From the NCBI RefSeq assembly GCF_021917145.1, contig NC_061068.1, forward strand, positions 9,427,724 to 9,491,723: 64,000 nucleotides of DNA, written 5' to 3'. A program made the translations under genes and the position numbers. The notes below the pieces were generated by a model. It was not told the origin of the DNA, made no database searches, and saw only the letters and a list, made by a program, of their open reading frames with translations. This document shows, one piece after another, positions 32,930 to 44,621 of this stretch. Positions within the stretch are counted from its first letter, which is position 1; every line of letters starts with the position of its first letter. Origin of the DNA: Hypomesus transpacificus (Eukaryota > Chordata > Actinopteri > Osmeriformes > Osmeridae).

Positions 32930-35011
32930 TTACAGATTCTCCTTAGACTCTGGGTAATCCCAGTGAGGTCTTGTATGCTCCAAAACTGCAGCCATTACCT
33001 GAAGAAAGAAAAGTCAGGATAGAACACACAGAACATATCAGAACACACAAACATATTTATGTCAAAAACAGAATTGACAAGGCCAATAGATTACATTTAG
33101 AAGTACTATAGTACACTGTCCCACTTTCCAAAACATCCTCTAGAGCAAATACTGTCACCTCATTGTCTGCATTGGTTTACATTAAGGAGATCCTAGATAT
33201 CTGTTATATTCAGTAACCATCAATAACCCTTACATGAGAATAGATATGGAGGAATTTAACTGAGAGGTGATTTTGAGGGCTAGAGCACAGAAAGGGATAG
33301 CATTCATTCCAATACGTATAGGGACAGATCCTACAGACCCTCACTCCAATGTGTATGTGAATGTCACACAGACCCATACCATTAGACACATGTTAGTAAG
33401 GAGATAGGATAGAACAGTGCTTGCTTATTAGAACCTCACAATTTGGGACTTTCTTCTCGATGAGCCAGTAGCGGAAACCCCTTCTGGCATTGTCATTGTA
33501 CTGATTCCTGTAGTGGGACAGGTTTTGAACAGAAAGACCAGCCCTTCGAAAACTAAGACTCATACCTGAAAAAGCAAAATTGTATTTGCTACAAACATCC
33601 ATGACTTGAAATCTGAACATGTTTAGTTTGATCTTACTGCTGAATAAAAGCTTTAATAAGAATTACCCAACCTCATAGAGGAGGACTTACCTTGTGGCCA
33701 AGGAAGGGTTGGACTATTAGGTGTGGTACCAGTCATGTTTTGTGTCACAGGTAGTAGAAGCTGGCTGCTGTGTATGGGTGCAATACCATTTGGGGATTCT
33801 GATGAGGAAGAAGAGGAGATTGCACCAAATGTCCCTTACACCAGCTAATGCAGTTGTAACACCACAAGCAAATATAATCTAGTGCACCATACTGGTATCC
33901 CCAGCCTACCAAGGCATACTACCCAGATCCATAGAGTTCCTCTCTATAACCTTAGAGGACTGACAAGCACAGAAATAGACATTATAAGCTAAAGGTAATG
34001 CTAGGTAGCCTAAGCAGTTTGGGAAGAATTGTTTTCTTTCAATTTACATTATTATTATTTTTTTTAAGATACTCACAAAACCTGTTACTGTTGAACTTGA
34101 GCTCTACAAACTTGAATTCAGCAAATAGGAGCATTATACTATGCAAATATTGGTTTGTTTAAAAATATTTTTTACATCTAAAAGAATAGGAGCCATTTTT
34201 ACATTTTTATTTAATAAAATGTGTTGACTTAATTACATGTATTTTCATCAGGTTTGATCACAGAACAAAATAACATTGCATTTATTCAAATTTGTGAAAG
34301 ATCATATGTACCTCTCTCTATCATGGTAGCAGGCATTGATGAAAGATAGGTTGGCACCTAAATATAAAATGTGATTAGTAACCTATAATTCAAATGGGTT
34401 CACTTGTTCTACCCAATCAATCACATTCACAGCTATTGTGTAATGTTAGTATATTTGGTAAGACTCACTGAATATGTATTTACCCTGGTCTTCATTTTGG
34501 TCCAATGGTCTGTGTGGACAGGCGGAAACCTCACAGGGTGACTCTTGGGCCAACATGTCATACTGTAGAAGAGCAACTCAATTAAAATGTACTGTATATA
34601 TAATCTACTAATACCGACTGGTTGTACATTAACCATACAGTTGGTTCAGTGGTTTCAATCAGCACTCAAACATGATTAGGTTAAAATTGTGTAACTCGAA
34701 CCACAGAATGTCAAGTGGGAACCAACATGAAACCTTACAATTTGACACTTCCTACAATTCAAGAAAAATATTTTATGTGGAAATACACACATACTGATAT
34801 GGTTTGGAAAATACAAATAAAACATTACATTTCAATATATGATATACTTTTGGAACAGTGACATGTATATTCACTGGCTTTCACTTTGTATATTAACTTT
34901 TTTTTAAATCAAATACATATAGTATTATAAAAAAGGGGATGAAGACTAAACTTACTGCTGTTGTCTGAAAGGACTCAGGTCCCAAGTTCTCTTCATTTCC
35001 ATGGCCTGCAT
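32930..35011 (-). CDS. Unrecognised six-exon gene, 162 residues
   Basis: I do not recognise this protein. Six exons join with matching phases and consensus splice sites: 34956-35011, 34484-34562, 34312-34357, 33691-33798, 33435-33565, 32930-32998. The ORF opens MQAMEMKRTWDLSPFRQQ and ends HWDYPESKENL followed by TAA. An in-frame stop lies 18 codons before the ATG with no other ATG between, and poly(A) signals follow at 32755-32767. The protein has no signal peptide or membrane segment. It is rich in Trp, His, Pro, Arg and Tyr, with short blocks such as CWPKSHPVRFPPVHTDHWTK and LSHYRNQYNDNARRGFRYWL. Such composition recalls small ciliary or sperm microtubule-associated proteins, but that is only an impression. 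It lies in tandem downstream of vhl. Confidence 0.68.
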
Positions 35012-35832
35012 ACTTCTGCCACTTGTCTCACAAAGCCAGGGATAGATTGTGTTTCTATGTCACCTAGCAACAGTTCTGCAACAGTATTCTATCTCTTGTC
35101 AGTACTGGATATAATTTCAGTTACTTAAGTTACACATCTAAGCACATCTGTAAATGTAGAAGTTAGAAAGAACACACATACCAGTTCAGAGTTGAACCAG
35201 TCTATTGTAACAATTCATCTTGGTTAGTCTAATTATGAGTGTCCTATATCCACCTTATGCAACAATACTAGTGATTATCCCTGACATGTCAAACTGCCCC
35301 ATATAATACCACCCTTTACATCCTAAAATCTTCTCATCTGGTGTACTTTTAGGACGTCACACTTTCACTACTCGGGTGAAGTGACTAGAGTACTACTTTA
35401 TGCATCATATTACCTATATAGTAAAATGGGAAATGTATCCCCAAAAATGACCAAACCACAGATTTCAAAATAGGTTTAATATACAGGTATAAATATGTAT
35501 TTACACATTTAAATCTATGGTTAATTTACAAAAGTAGAAAAGGTAAGTTAATATTTTCAGTAAGAAAATAATATTCTCAGTACTGAGCATAACATTGTGA
35601 TTACTAATCCTTGTATCTTGTTCATATTATACTGCTCACATTTACGCTTCACAGGATTGAGGTCAGCGTTATCCCACACAGGTCCATACTACAGGGCATA
35701 CTCTTAAATATTTTGTTGGATATGATAGAGCAGATAGTGTGTGTGTGTGTGTGTATATACTTTTTACAGTTTTTCTATTTGTAGGATGTCTTATAAACAA
35801 CACTCAATATCTTCACCAGCTGGCCTAACTTC
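35012..35832. other. Spacer between vhl and the unrecognised gene
   Basis: No coding sequence is seen. It should contain the vhl 3' untranslated region and the promoter of the 32930-35011 gene. A short GT repeat lies at about 35738-35754. Confidence 0.5.
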
Positions 35833-36834
35833 TCAATGCAACTGGTCTCCTCCCTCAGCATGGTTTGGCCTTTTCTCCTCCAGGTGCTGTCTCACACGCT
35901 GGCCAATGCGTTTGAGGTCTTTCAGCATACTAGGTTGATCCTCCAACTCCTCATGTAGGCAACGGGCTATTTCAAGTCTCCTGTAGTCCTCTGACCGCAC
36001 AAGCTGCCGGACAACCTGGAGGGCACGCTCTTTCAGACTGAAAACTGAAAATGATGTGAAGGTGTTCATTGAGCATCATAACTATGGGATCCACAAGTCA
36101 ACTGAAACGGTGTGAACACACCAGCGAGAAAGCTTTCAGCTACCAAAGACATGTTTATTGATGCTTCGAAACATCAGATCTTCTTTGAAACATGTATCTT
36201 CTAACAGTTATTGATGTCTAATGATTTTGTCATTAGGCTAGTTCAAATAATTTTTCCACCTAAATAAATACTTAAATAAACGACGTGATGTTTACCTGGT
36301 AAGGTGATGTTGATGAAATCCGCCTCTCCTGTTCCTGTCGCTTTAGGCAGGAACAGCTCTCTTGTGTTATTAACCTTGAGTGGTTCGTCTGTCTCAGCGT
36401 CTCTGAACATCCAGGGGTGGCCTAGGCAAAAATAGCAGAAAGCGCTATCCATCTATCTTAACCCTGTTTACACCAAGAACAATAGACATGTGTACGGCGA
36501 CATGCCATTGTTGGTCTTCTCTTAATATAGCAATTACAACTCAATCAGCTACCTGCGCTAACTCACTACTAGTACAGCTAGCCTTGTTAACTTGTCGTAT
36601 AAACATCTACCAGGCTAGCTCATTCTTTCACGACTTACCGACATATGTGTTCATTTTTCGACCTGTTCCTGGATGTAAATCAGCATAGGCCTGAGGCTGT
36701 CCGCTGAAATTAATCCAATACATCCGTGCTGTCCGAGCACTTCGATTACAAAACACAGCATACGAAGGTATTCCGGTGTTCACGGACCTAACATATTGGA
36801 GCTGTTCGTGCTCATCTTGAACTTCTTGAGGCAT
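35833..36834 (-). CDS. vhl: von Hippel-Lindau tumour suppressor
   Basis: Substrate receptor of the CUL2-elongin B/C ubiquitin ligase that binds hydroxylated HIF-alpha. Exons 36639-36834, 36296-36421 and 35833-36044 give 177 residues in the three-exon arrangement of human VHL. It starts [19 protein letters not shown], so the long acidic repeat of human p30 is absent and the protein resembles the p19 form. The beta domain is clear: [44 protein letters not shown]. Residues matching the human HIF pocket (Tyr98, His115, Trp117) are kept and Ser111 is Thr. The alpha domain is [14 protein letters not shown] and onwards; the position of human Cys162, which packs on elongin C, is Ala (residue 115 here), while Leu158 and Arg167 are kept. 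A diverged vhl-like duplicate is possible, but the ghrl/tatdn2 neighbourhood favours vhl. Confidence 0.95.
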
Positions 36835-37658
36835 TCTGTGCTAGCTTGCCGTCGGTAGTCCCTTTCTCTTGCACTTAAATTCGAAACAGAAGTAAATTAC
36901 GTTTTAAAATGTAGCCTACCCTACCAGAAGAATAACAAACGTTAAAGCGGAGTATTTCTACAATTATCAAACATATAAGAACAACTGTTTGACAAACGTT
37001 TGTCGCACATATCCTTTTTTTGCAGGCGTTGTTTACGTTCTGTAGCTAGTCTTCTTTTTCTGGAACAAACGTGGTGCGTCAAGCAAATGAGAGCTTTTAT
37101 TGGTCGTATCTAGTGTCAATCAGTTGCAGGCAGAGTCAACTCACCGTGACGCTAGAGTAGCCTACTACTTGGGAGAAGCAAAGGCCATACACTTGGGTTC
37201 AAAGCCACATGTACAAATTCGGATCACTAGCTTATGAATGTCCCATTTAACATTGGTAGTAATTCAGTGTGATGTTCTTGCAGAGGACCCCAAAGAATAT
37301 TTGAGGTGTCTTGTGGTTCTTATGTTTGTGTCTTGTGGTAAATGTTTTCGGTCATAGTCTATAGTTTCAATTGAGGTTGACACTACCAATAAAGGAGCAA
37401 AAACGTTTAACTTGCTTATTTTAAGGGTAATTAACTCACCCTACAATAGGCCTAAACATAAAATATAATCTGAATAATTTAACTTCATTCAAGAACACAA
37501 AGTTAAGTAAACTTTCATATTTCAATAGGCCTAACATTGATTAGATATCTATTTGTCTAACGATACATTGTAAAACGTGCAACTCCGATCTTGAAACATG
37601 TAGAGTGGCAGTCGGTGGTGCTGATGGATAGCTCCTCCCCGCTTCGACACGCGGCTCC
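36835..37658. other. Divergent promoter region of vhl and the V2-like receptor
   Basis: No gene is recognised. The vhl and receptor genes are transcribed away from each other across this 0.8-kb interval. Confidence 0.5.
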
Positions 37659-37665
37659 TATAAAA
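37659..37665 (+). promoter_or_regulatory. TATA box of the V2-like receptor gene
   Basis: TATAAAA lies about 80 bp before a donor (CA|GTGAGT at 37744/37745) that would close a non-coding first exon. The matching acceptor (TTTTAG) is at 38062, before the coding exon. Confidence 0.6.
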
Positions 37666-38126
37666 CACCGAGCGACAGCTTCAATTCTTCTCCAACAAAC
37701 ACTGACTTCTGCGAACCTAACTTCTTCTAAAATACAGACTATCAGTGAGTTTATTTTTCTTTTAACTTTTCTAGTATCATATTCAAACACTATGGTAACT
37801 ATGGTAATTAATTCTGCCTACTGCCTACTCACGGAAAAAAAGAAACAGAATCAATTTGAAATTCTGGTAATGATTGGAATTCCACAGCTGAATGCATATA
37901 AGGTCTCTTTTCAAAAAGCTTTAGAATGAAACAATGTAAACTGCGTGGCTACAACAAATGAATGTGTTTGTTTAAATTTGGCCTATGTTTTCTTCTGAGC
38001 ATGCAGGACATGGGGTCAATGTATAAATATTTCTAATATAAATATTTACTTCTTATTTTAGCAAAGGCAGCCACCTAAAATAGTGTGCATTGTCGTTGGA
38101 AGGCCTTGCCAAAGCTTTCCATAAGT

Positions 38127-39367
38127 ATGAACCCGTTCAATGGAAGTAACTACAGCCAACCTATGGAGTTGGAGGACCTTCCCAGAGACGAAAATCTGGC
38201 TAAGGCAGAGATCGCGCTTCTCAGTGTGATATTCTTCAGCGCAGCCATCCTCAACACAGGGGTTCTGATGATCCTCTGGAGAAGACGCAAACAAGTGTCC
38301 AGGATGCGCGTCTTCGTGTTTCACCTCTGCTTGGCAGACCTGGTGGTTGCATTCTTCCAGGTGTGCCCACAGCTCATGTGGGACATAACCGACCGGTTCA
38401 TCGGGCCGGACCTTGTTTGCCGCTTAGTGAAATATCTGCAAGTGGTGGGCATGTTTGCCTCTACCTACATGATTGTGGCAATGACCATCGACCGATATCA
38501 GGCAATCTGCAACCCAATGGTCACATTCCAGAGGAGGCGTGCGCGTTGGAACATCCCTGTGTGCGTCGCCTGGACGATCTCTCTTCTGGGAAGTCTGCCG
38601 CAGATATTTATCTTCTCGCGCGTCCTGTTGGCGCCGGGTGTCCATGACTGCTGGGCAGATTTCATTCAACCGTGGGGTCTAAAGACGTACATCACGTGGA
38701 CGACCCTTGTCATTTTTGTCCTTCCCATATTCACCGTGGTGGTGTGTCAGGTGCGAATCTGCCGAGCCATCCAGATCAACCTTTATTTAAAGACGCACCA
38801 GGACAACGCAGGGGTAGCCTTCCCTCTACCTTCAAGAGCCAGCAGCGTGGCAGGTGTGTCCAAAGCTAGGATCAAGACTGTGAAAATGACTGTGGTTATC
38901 GTGCTTGCCTACATCATTTGTTGGGCTCCGTTCTTCACTGTCCAGCTTTGGTCCGTTTGGGACACTGATGCACCAACAGAAAGTAAGACACACTTTTGAT
39001 ACAAAATGATATTGTCATTTGCCAGCCTACAATTGAACTATTTTGTTTAAATAGGCCTCCTGTATTAATACATTGTCTGGCCGTTTGGGAGTAGGTCTGT
39101 GTATAAAAAGTCGCACCTTTACGCACATCATTGCTAACCATCTCATTTTTTTATACAGCAGCGACCTTCACCATCCTGATGCTTTTGGCCAGTCTAAACA
39201 GCTGCGCGAATCCTTGCATCTACCTGTTCTTCAGCGGTCAGCTACCTAAGAAACTGGTGACAGCTCTTTGCCAGAGGCACTCCGACAGGAAGGACTCCAT
39301 GCACGATGAGGCTACAGCTGTCAGCTCGCTTTACATGAGCTTTAAAAGCCTCTCCGACTCAAAATAA
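38127..39367 (+). CDS. avpr2l: Vasotocin/vasopressin V2-like receptor (V2B type)
   Basis: Rhodopsin-class receptor of the vasopressin/oxytocin family. Coding exons 38127-38982 and 39159-39367 give 354 residues, with the intron between TM6 and TM7 as usual for this family. Start [12 protein letters not shown], with an NGS glycosylation site. Family marks are [19 protein letters not shown] (TM2), [18 protein letters not shown] (TM3, Lys and Gln of the hormone site), [20 protein letters not shown] (extracellular loop 2 with the disulphide Cys), [19 protein letters not shown] (TM6) and [12 protein letters not shown] (TM7). The tail is short and Ser-rich. The DRY form, short tail and location in the human-3p25-like block point to the V2B class kept by birds and fish but lost in mammals. 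An ordinary V2 or an oxytocin-type receptor is less likely; a tree would decide. Confidence 0.85.
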
Positions 39368-39642
39368 TTCACGTAGTAAATGATCGATAATGGTGTGGGA
39401 CACCATGGATAATCAGGACAAAGGTCACAGCCACTGTCTCGAAGCAGTGCAGATAACCGACCTTTTCCTTTCTAATCTGACCCCTTGATATCATGGTCAA
39501 GGTATGCCAAGTGAACCATCGAACCGCGTAAGCATACCAATGAAACCAGAAATAGGTTGGATGAGCCCTAAAAAAGAACGAGGGAGCTAAACAGAAATGC
39601 GCTGTGAAACCTGGTGTTGCCAAAGCCACAGCTGATGGATAA

Positions 39643-39648
39643 AATAAA
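39643..39648 (+). terminator. Candidate poly(A) signal of the V2-like receptor
   Basis: AATAAA 276 nt after the receptor stop codon. Other AATAAA-like motifs lie near 40434 and 40614, so the main site is not certain. Confidence 0.5.
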
Positions 39649-39796
39649 GCCGTAGGAGCGGTGGCCGTGAAGCAGAGAAGACAGACAATTGTGTCTAAAA
39701 TGGTTGTTCAGTTTAGTGGTGAATATTATATTATTTTAAAAGAGTATGATACCGTAATTGAAAAAAAAGTATTCCAAATATCCCATTTATTTAGTG

Positions 39797-39974
39797 TGGG
39801 GTCAGATGGCTGAGCGGTTAGGTAATCGGGCTATTAATCAGAAGGTTTCTGGTTTGATTCCTGTTGTGTCGCTGTGCAAGGCACTTCACCCTACTTGCTT
39901 CGGGGGGAATGTCCCTGTACTTAATGTAAGTCGCTCTGGATAAAAACGTCTGCTAAATGACTAAATGTAAATGT
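39797..39974 (+). mobile_element. tRNA-derived SINE
   Basis: Forward copy with box A TGGCTGAGCGGTTAGG, a degraded box B, the GGCACTTCACCCTACTTGC body and a complete tail ending TCTGCTAAATGACTAAATGT. It inserted about 0.4 kb after the receptor gene. Confidence 0.87.
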
Positions 39975-40810
39975 ATATATCCTACATAGGCTTATACACA
40001 AAATAACTAAGCTACAGTGTACTGGCACAGCTGAATCAGGCAGCTCAGGCTATAGACATAGGCCTATAAGTAAAAAAACAAAACAAAAAATACCATAGGC
40101 CCTACCTACAATTTACGCACTTCTTTGTCTATTTTACGACCAGGATTCATAGGCTTTATCTTAGTGAGAATGTAGGAAAACTCCAGAAACTCTTGAACAA
40201 TTTACTTCCTGTTTGACCGGATAAGTCTGTTGTGCAATCCTAACATGTTTTTCAACATCAATCCCTGTTTACTAAGACCAAGAGACCAAACACAATACCA
40301 ATATGCACACAGACGTTGACTCACAGTTTGTAACGCATTTTAAATTCCTTAATTCATTTCACAGCCTACATTTATTCAACTGTGGAACACATTAACTACG
40401 TCTCATTCAGATGCTGAATAGAAAAGCTAGAGAAATAAAAGTTCATGAGAAGTGGAACTGTTTCGTGCAATGTTTTGTTTGTATTAATGGCGTCTTAAAG
40501 TGTCTGTGTGTATTTATATGTTACATTGTGTAAATCTAGGTGCATATTATACTGTAAAGTTTCATCTTACTCTCTGTATTGTATTTTATGAAGAAAGATA
40601 ACTCTCTGAAACAATAATAAAGTGTTACATTCCTGAAGAAATATGCTGCTCTTCAAAACTGTCACTGTATGTCCTGTCATTTAATTGTAAAGGGACAACA
40701 TTACACCAGTTTCATACTGGACATGTGACAATGGTTGTTTCTTTATGCTCCTTTAAAGGTTACAACAAATAATCTCCATGATCTTGATTAAGTGGAGGAA
40801 ACAGAACTAG

Positions 40811-40903
40811 TTTCCCAGATATGGATAAAGCCTAATCCTAAAGTAAAAGAAAATGTAAATAAAGATCTCCATTGAAAATGTTTTTAGTCTAGGACTAAAA
40901 TCT
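40811..40903. mobile_element. Degenerate MITE-like element
   Basis: The stretch TTTCCCAGAT...AAAGCCTAATCCTAAA, a central TCTCCATTGAAAATG and TTTAGTCTAGGACTAAA resembles, from memory, a palindromic non-autonomous element common in fish. Both ends are decayed, so the call is tentative. Confidence 0.4.
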
Positions 40904-43900
40904 ATTTTTTATTACATTGGCCAGTATTTAAACTTAATTATACGACACTTTCCAAAATAACCTTATTAAGAAGAACATGAAATGTGCACATGGTTAAAAA
41001 AAATGAAAGTGAATAGATTAAAAGAAAGTTACAAAGTAAAAAAACAACAAAGAGCAACTGTAAGATATGTACAATACATTAATCGTCCGACAAACACACG
41101 AAAAACACAAAATATCTTACTACTCATGTATCAGGATGAACATTTGGTAGCTGTAATTACAGATATAGTGTACAGTAATATGACAAAGCATCCATCTATC
41201 CATCCTTCCATCTTGTTCCTGTTATGCTCTCTTGTCCACTTAAATGCTACATCATAACAAAAGCCTCTACAGGTGCATATTTCTCATCTCTGTATTATTG
41301 ATTTTACGTCTGATGCATAGACATACACAAACCTATGGATAATTGACGTGTCCTCTACCAGCATGTTTTATGTGTGTTTTACACGTGTGGAGGAAAAGGT
41401 GGCCAGGGGGGTGCAGCCTTTTCCAAAACAAACACCTTTGTCTGGGCTTACCTTGCACAAAATAATCAGCGAGGATAAGAGGTAAAGCAGTTAGATGTTA
41501 TGACCAACTGTGTTGACAGCAAAGAGAGCAGACACTAACCCCTCACTGGACCATTAGCAACTCTGATGCCTAGCTACTGGCATTATTAATGTCGTTGACC
41601 GACCATTATTGCTGTCACTATAGAGACACAGTGCCAAGTCCAAATTGCAATGGCAGTCACAAGGAATTGAATTTTCACAGAGAATGTTTATGTACTATTT
41701 GTCACAACTACCTCAAAAGGGTATGGTCAGTTTTAGATATGTGTCTGTCTATGCAGATGATTAGTACAGATAATTATCTCAAGAGGAAATGGAAAGGGGA
41801 ATTGAACCCTTTCTCTCCACATCTGTGGAATGATTCATGGCATTTTCCATAAAGAAATTGTACTTAAAGCACTGCATTACTGTTTGTGTTTAGAAGATGT
41901 GAGGGACTTTATAAAGACTTAATTCCTTTATTATTAATATTTTAAATGTAAAGAGAAGAGGTTGCTGGTGATATACCATCACTGAGACTGAGGGGGAGTT
42001 GCTATTGCATGAGTTGTCATTTGGCTCGACATCATGCAAACCAGGACTGATTGGAGGAAGAGGGGTACTGTTGTTTACCATTGCTAAGTAGCAATTGTTA
42101 CGTTTTAAAGATTTGGCAGCTACACTTTAAATATATTAGAACAGTCCCTTTTGAGTCTGGCAGTGAAAGTTCATAATGTCACCTTAGAGAACAGTTCTTG
42201 TTTATTTACATATATCAAGCATTTGATGGTTCATCAGCATCCATTCTCTGACTGTCCTATTGCACAATCAAGTCCAATCAGAGCCCTTTTTATACCCACA
42301 CAGTGCTAGCAGGTGAGGAAAAGGAGAGGGGGCTGTGGGCGTAACCACTGCTGATGTGCTTAGCTACAGCTAAAGTGTATTAATTGACATCACACAGATC
42401 CCACAGAGTGGGCGAATGAATGAAACTTTGGAGCTATTAGAAGGCCCATTCCCTGCAAGGCTCTGTCAGGGTAACAGCAAGGTACTATTACATCAACTTT
42501 TTTGCTGTGCTCTTCTACTCTCTACTGGCCACGTAATGGCATGTCGACCAGGAAAGCAAAACAGAGACAGGTGTTTGTGATAACATGAAAACAAATAAAA
42601 TTGGTTGCCAACCACTCTGTGACTCACTTGTGTAATATGTCTTTTAGGCAGAATGGGAACACTGAAAGCCACTTCATTCCACCAATCTCTGAATGTAGCC
42701 CAGATCCTTTTGCTATGAGTTATAGCTCATTGTCTGTAAAGTCTTTATTCAGTTTTGGTAGGTATATCACAGAGATGAATGTTTCTGGAATTGTAATATT
42801 TCAAATAGGGACTGAACTTTCTTGTAGGAGAGAGAGCAGTTTAATTGGACAGGATGAAAGCAGATAGCTGTAGATAGAGAGGATAAGTGGGACCTGGACT
42901 AAAGTGTCTGGTGGAGCCGTATTCTGACGGTCAGTGCAACAACATGAACAATTCTCTCACAAGGACACACTTCACCCAGTAGAGAAGCTGACAGTACACA
43001 AAGCCAAATGTGTTCAATAGCCTTCAGAGGCCAGACATTACATGACATTCAACAACCTTCTTTCCCATGAGCACCTTTGAAAGAGGATTAATTAGCAGGA
43101 ACATCAATGTGGGATGTGAAACAAACAACAATCTTTTATCGGAATAACACACGCTGGGTACTGCGGTTTAAGGCAAATAGCGGTAAATCAATTTCATTTT
43201 TACTGTTGAGAAACCATGCAGTGTGTTACACTGATAATCTGACATCAGACACCAAAGTTATTGTTGTGTAAACTTGGAAATCCGCACCAGGTTCTTGGAT
43301 ACCTTATACATGCTCTCTGAGTCCTCGGGCAAGCACATTGGTCATGGTGTAAATCACACCCAGAAATTGAAAATGTAGTTATTAATTCTATGATAGATCC
43401 TTTCCCCAAATCACTGTAGTGCAGAGGAGGGGATAACTATGCTGAATGGAATCCTTCTCTTCTTATATGAAGGTATTCATGTGACTGGGAATATGTGTGT
43501 ATGTGCATCTGTTTGTAAAAGACACATTTGTACATAAAGACAAGTGCCAACAGAATAGAGCACAAACACATACAAAAAAACAATACACTAACTACTTCTT
43601 CCTGCTTATGTGGCATATTTCCTAGAATTCACATGGCAGGGCTCATCAAATGAATCATAATTGCTCTTTTCTTTTCATGCTTTAAGCATCCTGCTTTATC
43701 CCGCTCTGTTTTAAATATTAAAGGATTTTTCCACACTGCACATTTACTCACATACATGAAAGACATTGGTGTCTGTCATTGTGCAAAAAAGGATTGGTTA
43801 GTGCATGACACCCTTCTCAAGTCTAGTTACAAAAAAGCAGCAGGCCTTCCTTTTCTAACATCATTATTTGAGAATGTCTGTGTGACTTTCAGTTCACCAA

Positions 43901-44559
43901 TTCCTGACACTGCATCGGATGTAGTGCAGTGCATCCAAAGCTAAAGGAGGTGTGATGAATAAAGCTGTCAACCTAAGCAGAGCATCGTGCTGTACAGTGT
44001 AAATACTTCCTGGACAGTGGAGGAAGAGGGAAAGACAGAGAGACAAAGAGGAAAATACAGACAGAGAAAGAGACAACAGACAAATGTAGAGGATGAAAAA
44101 GGACGTAAACTGAATTGTTTTAAGGATCATTATCTAACATTTCATTGTAGTTTCAGGGAGAACATTTTAAGGAATCCTAAAGGACTTGAGTGATCAGAGA
44201 GTGAGAATTAGACAAGAATGAGAGACAAAAGCAGAATCAAAATGTTAAATTTTGTAAATTTCTGTAAGTATGGGCACACTTCCATAGTTCCTCTTCCCTG
44301 TGGGATTGTCACGTCTACCTGGAGAACCAGGGCCAGGTGTGTGGCACTTGCCTCTTGTCCACACTCCCTCAGCAGAGTAAGACTGTGAGGAATGTAGACT
44401 ACCCACTGCTGGTGTAACTACAAGCTCCTTTTTATAGTACAGAGCACCAGTAAACACATTATACAAAAGTACACACACAAACGAACTATTTTAATTTTTT
44501 GGAAAACTGGTGCTAGTGTAGCTGGTGTAGATTGGTTAAACTCACTTCTTAGATATGTA

Positions 44560-44621
44560 AACAGACCACCAGCGCCAGCAAATCACTAGCTTTATGTTGG
44601 CGTAGCTGGTAGTGGTCTGTT
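44560..44621. repeat. Imperfect inverted repeat
   Basis: AACAGACCACCAGCGCCAGC (44560-44579) and CGTAGCTGGTAGTGGTCTGT (starting at 44601) pair imperfectly around a loop of about 20 bp. This could be part of a decayed hairpin-type MITE. Confidence 0.45.

Noticed and set aside
38085-38126. Upstream GTG extension of the V2-like receptor
   Set aside because: The codon is GTG, not ATG; the ATG at 38127 begins a normal receptor N-terminus with a glycosylation site.
43756-44193. Overlapping short open frames on both strands
   Set aside because: No motif, no phase-compatible neighbours, and partly built on GA/CT-rich sequence.
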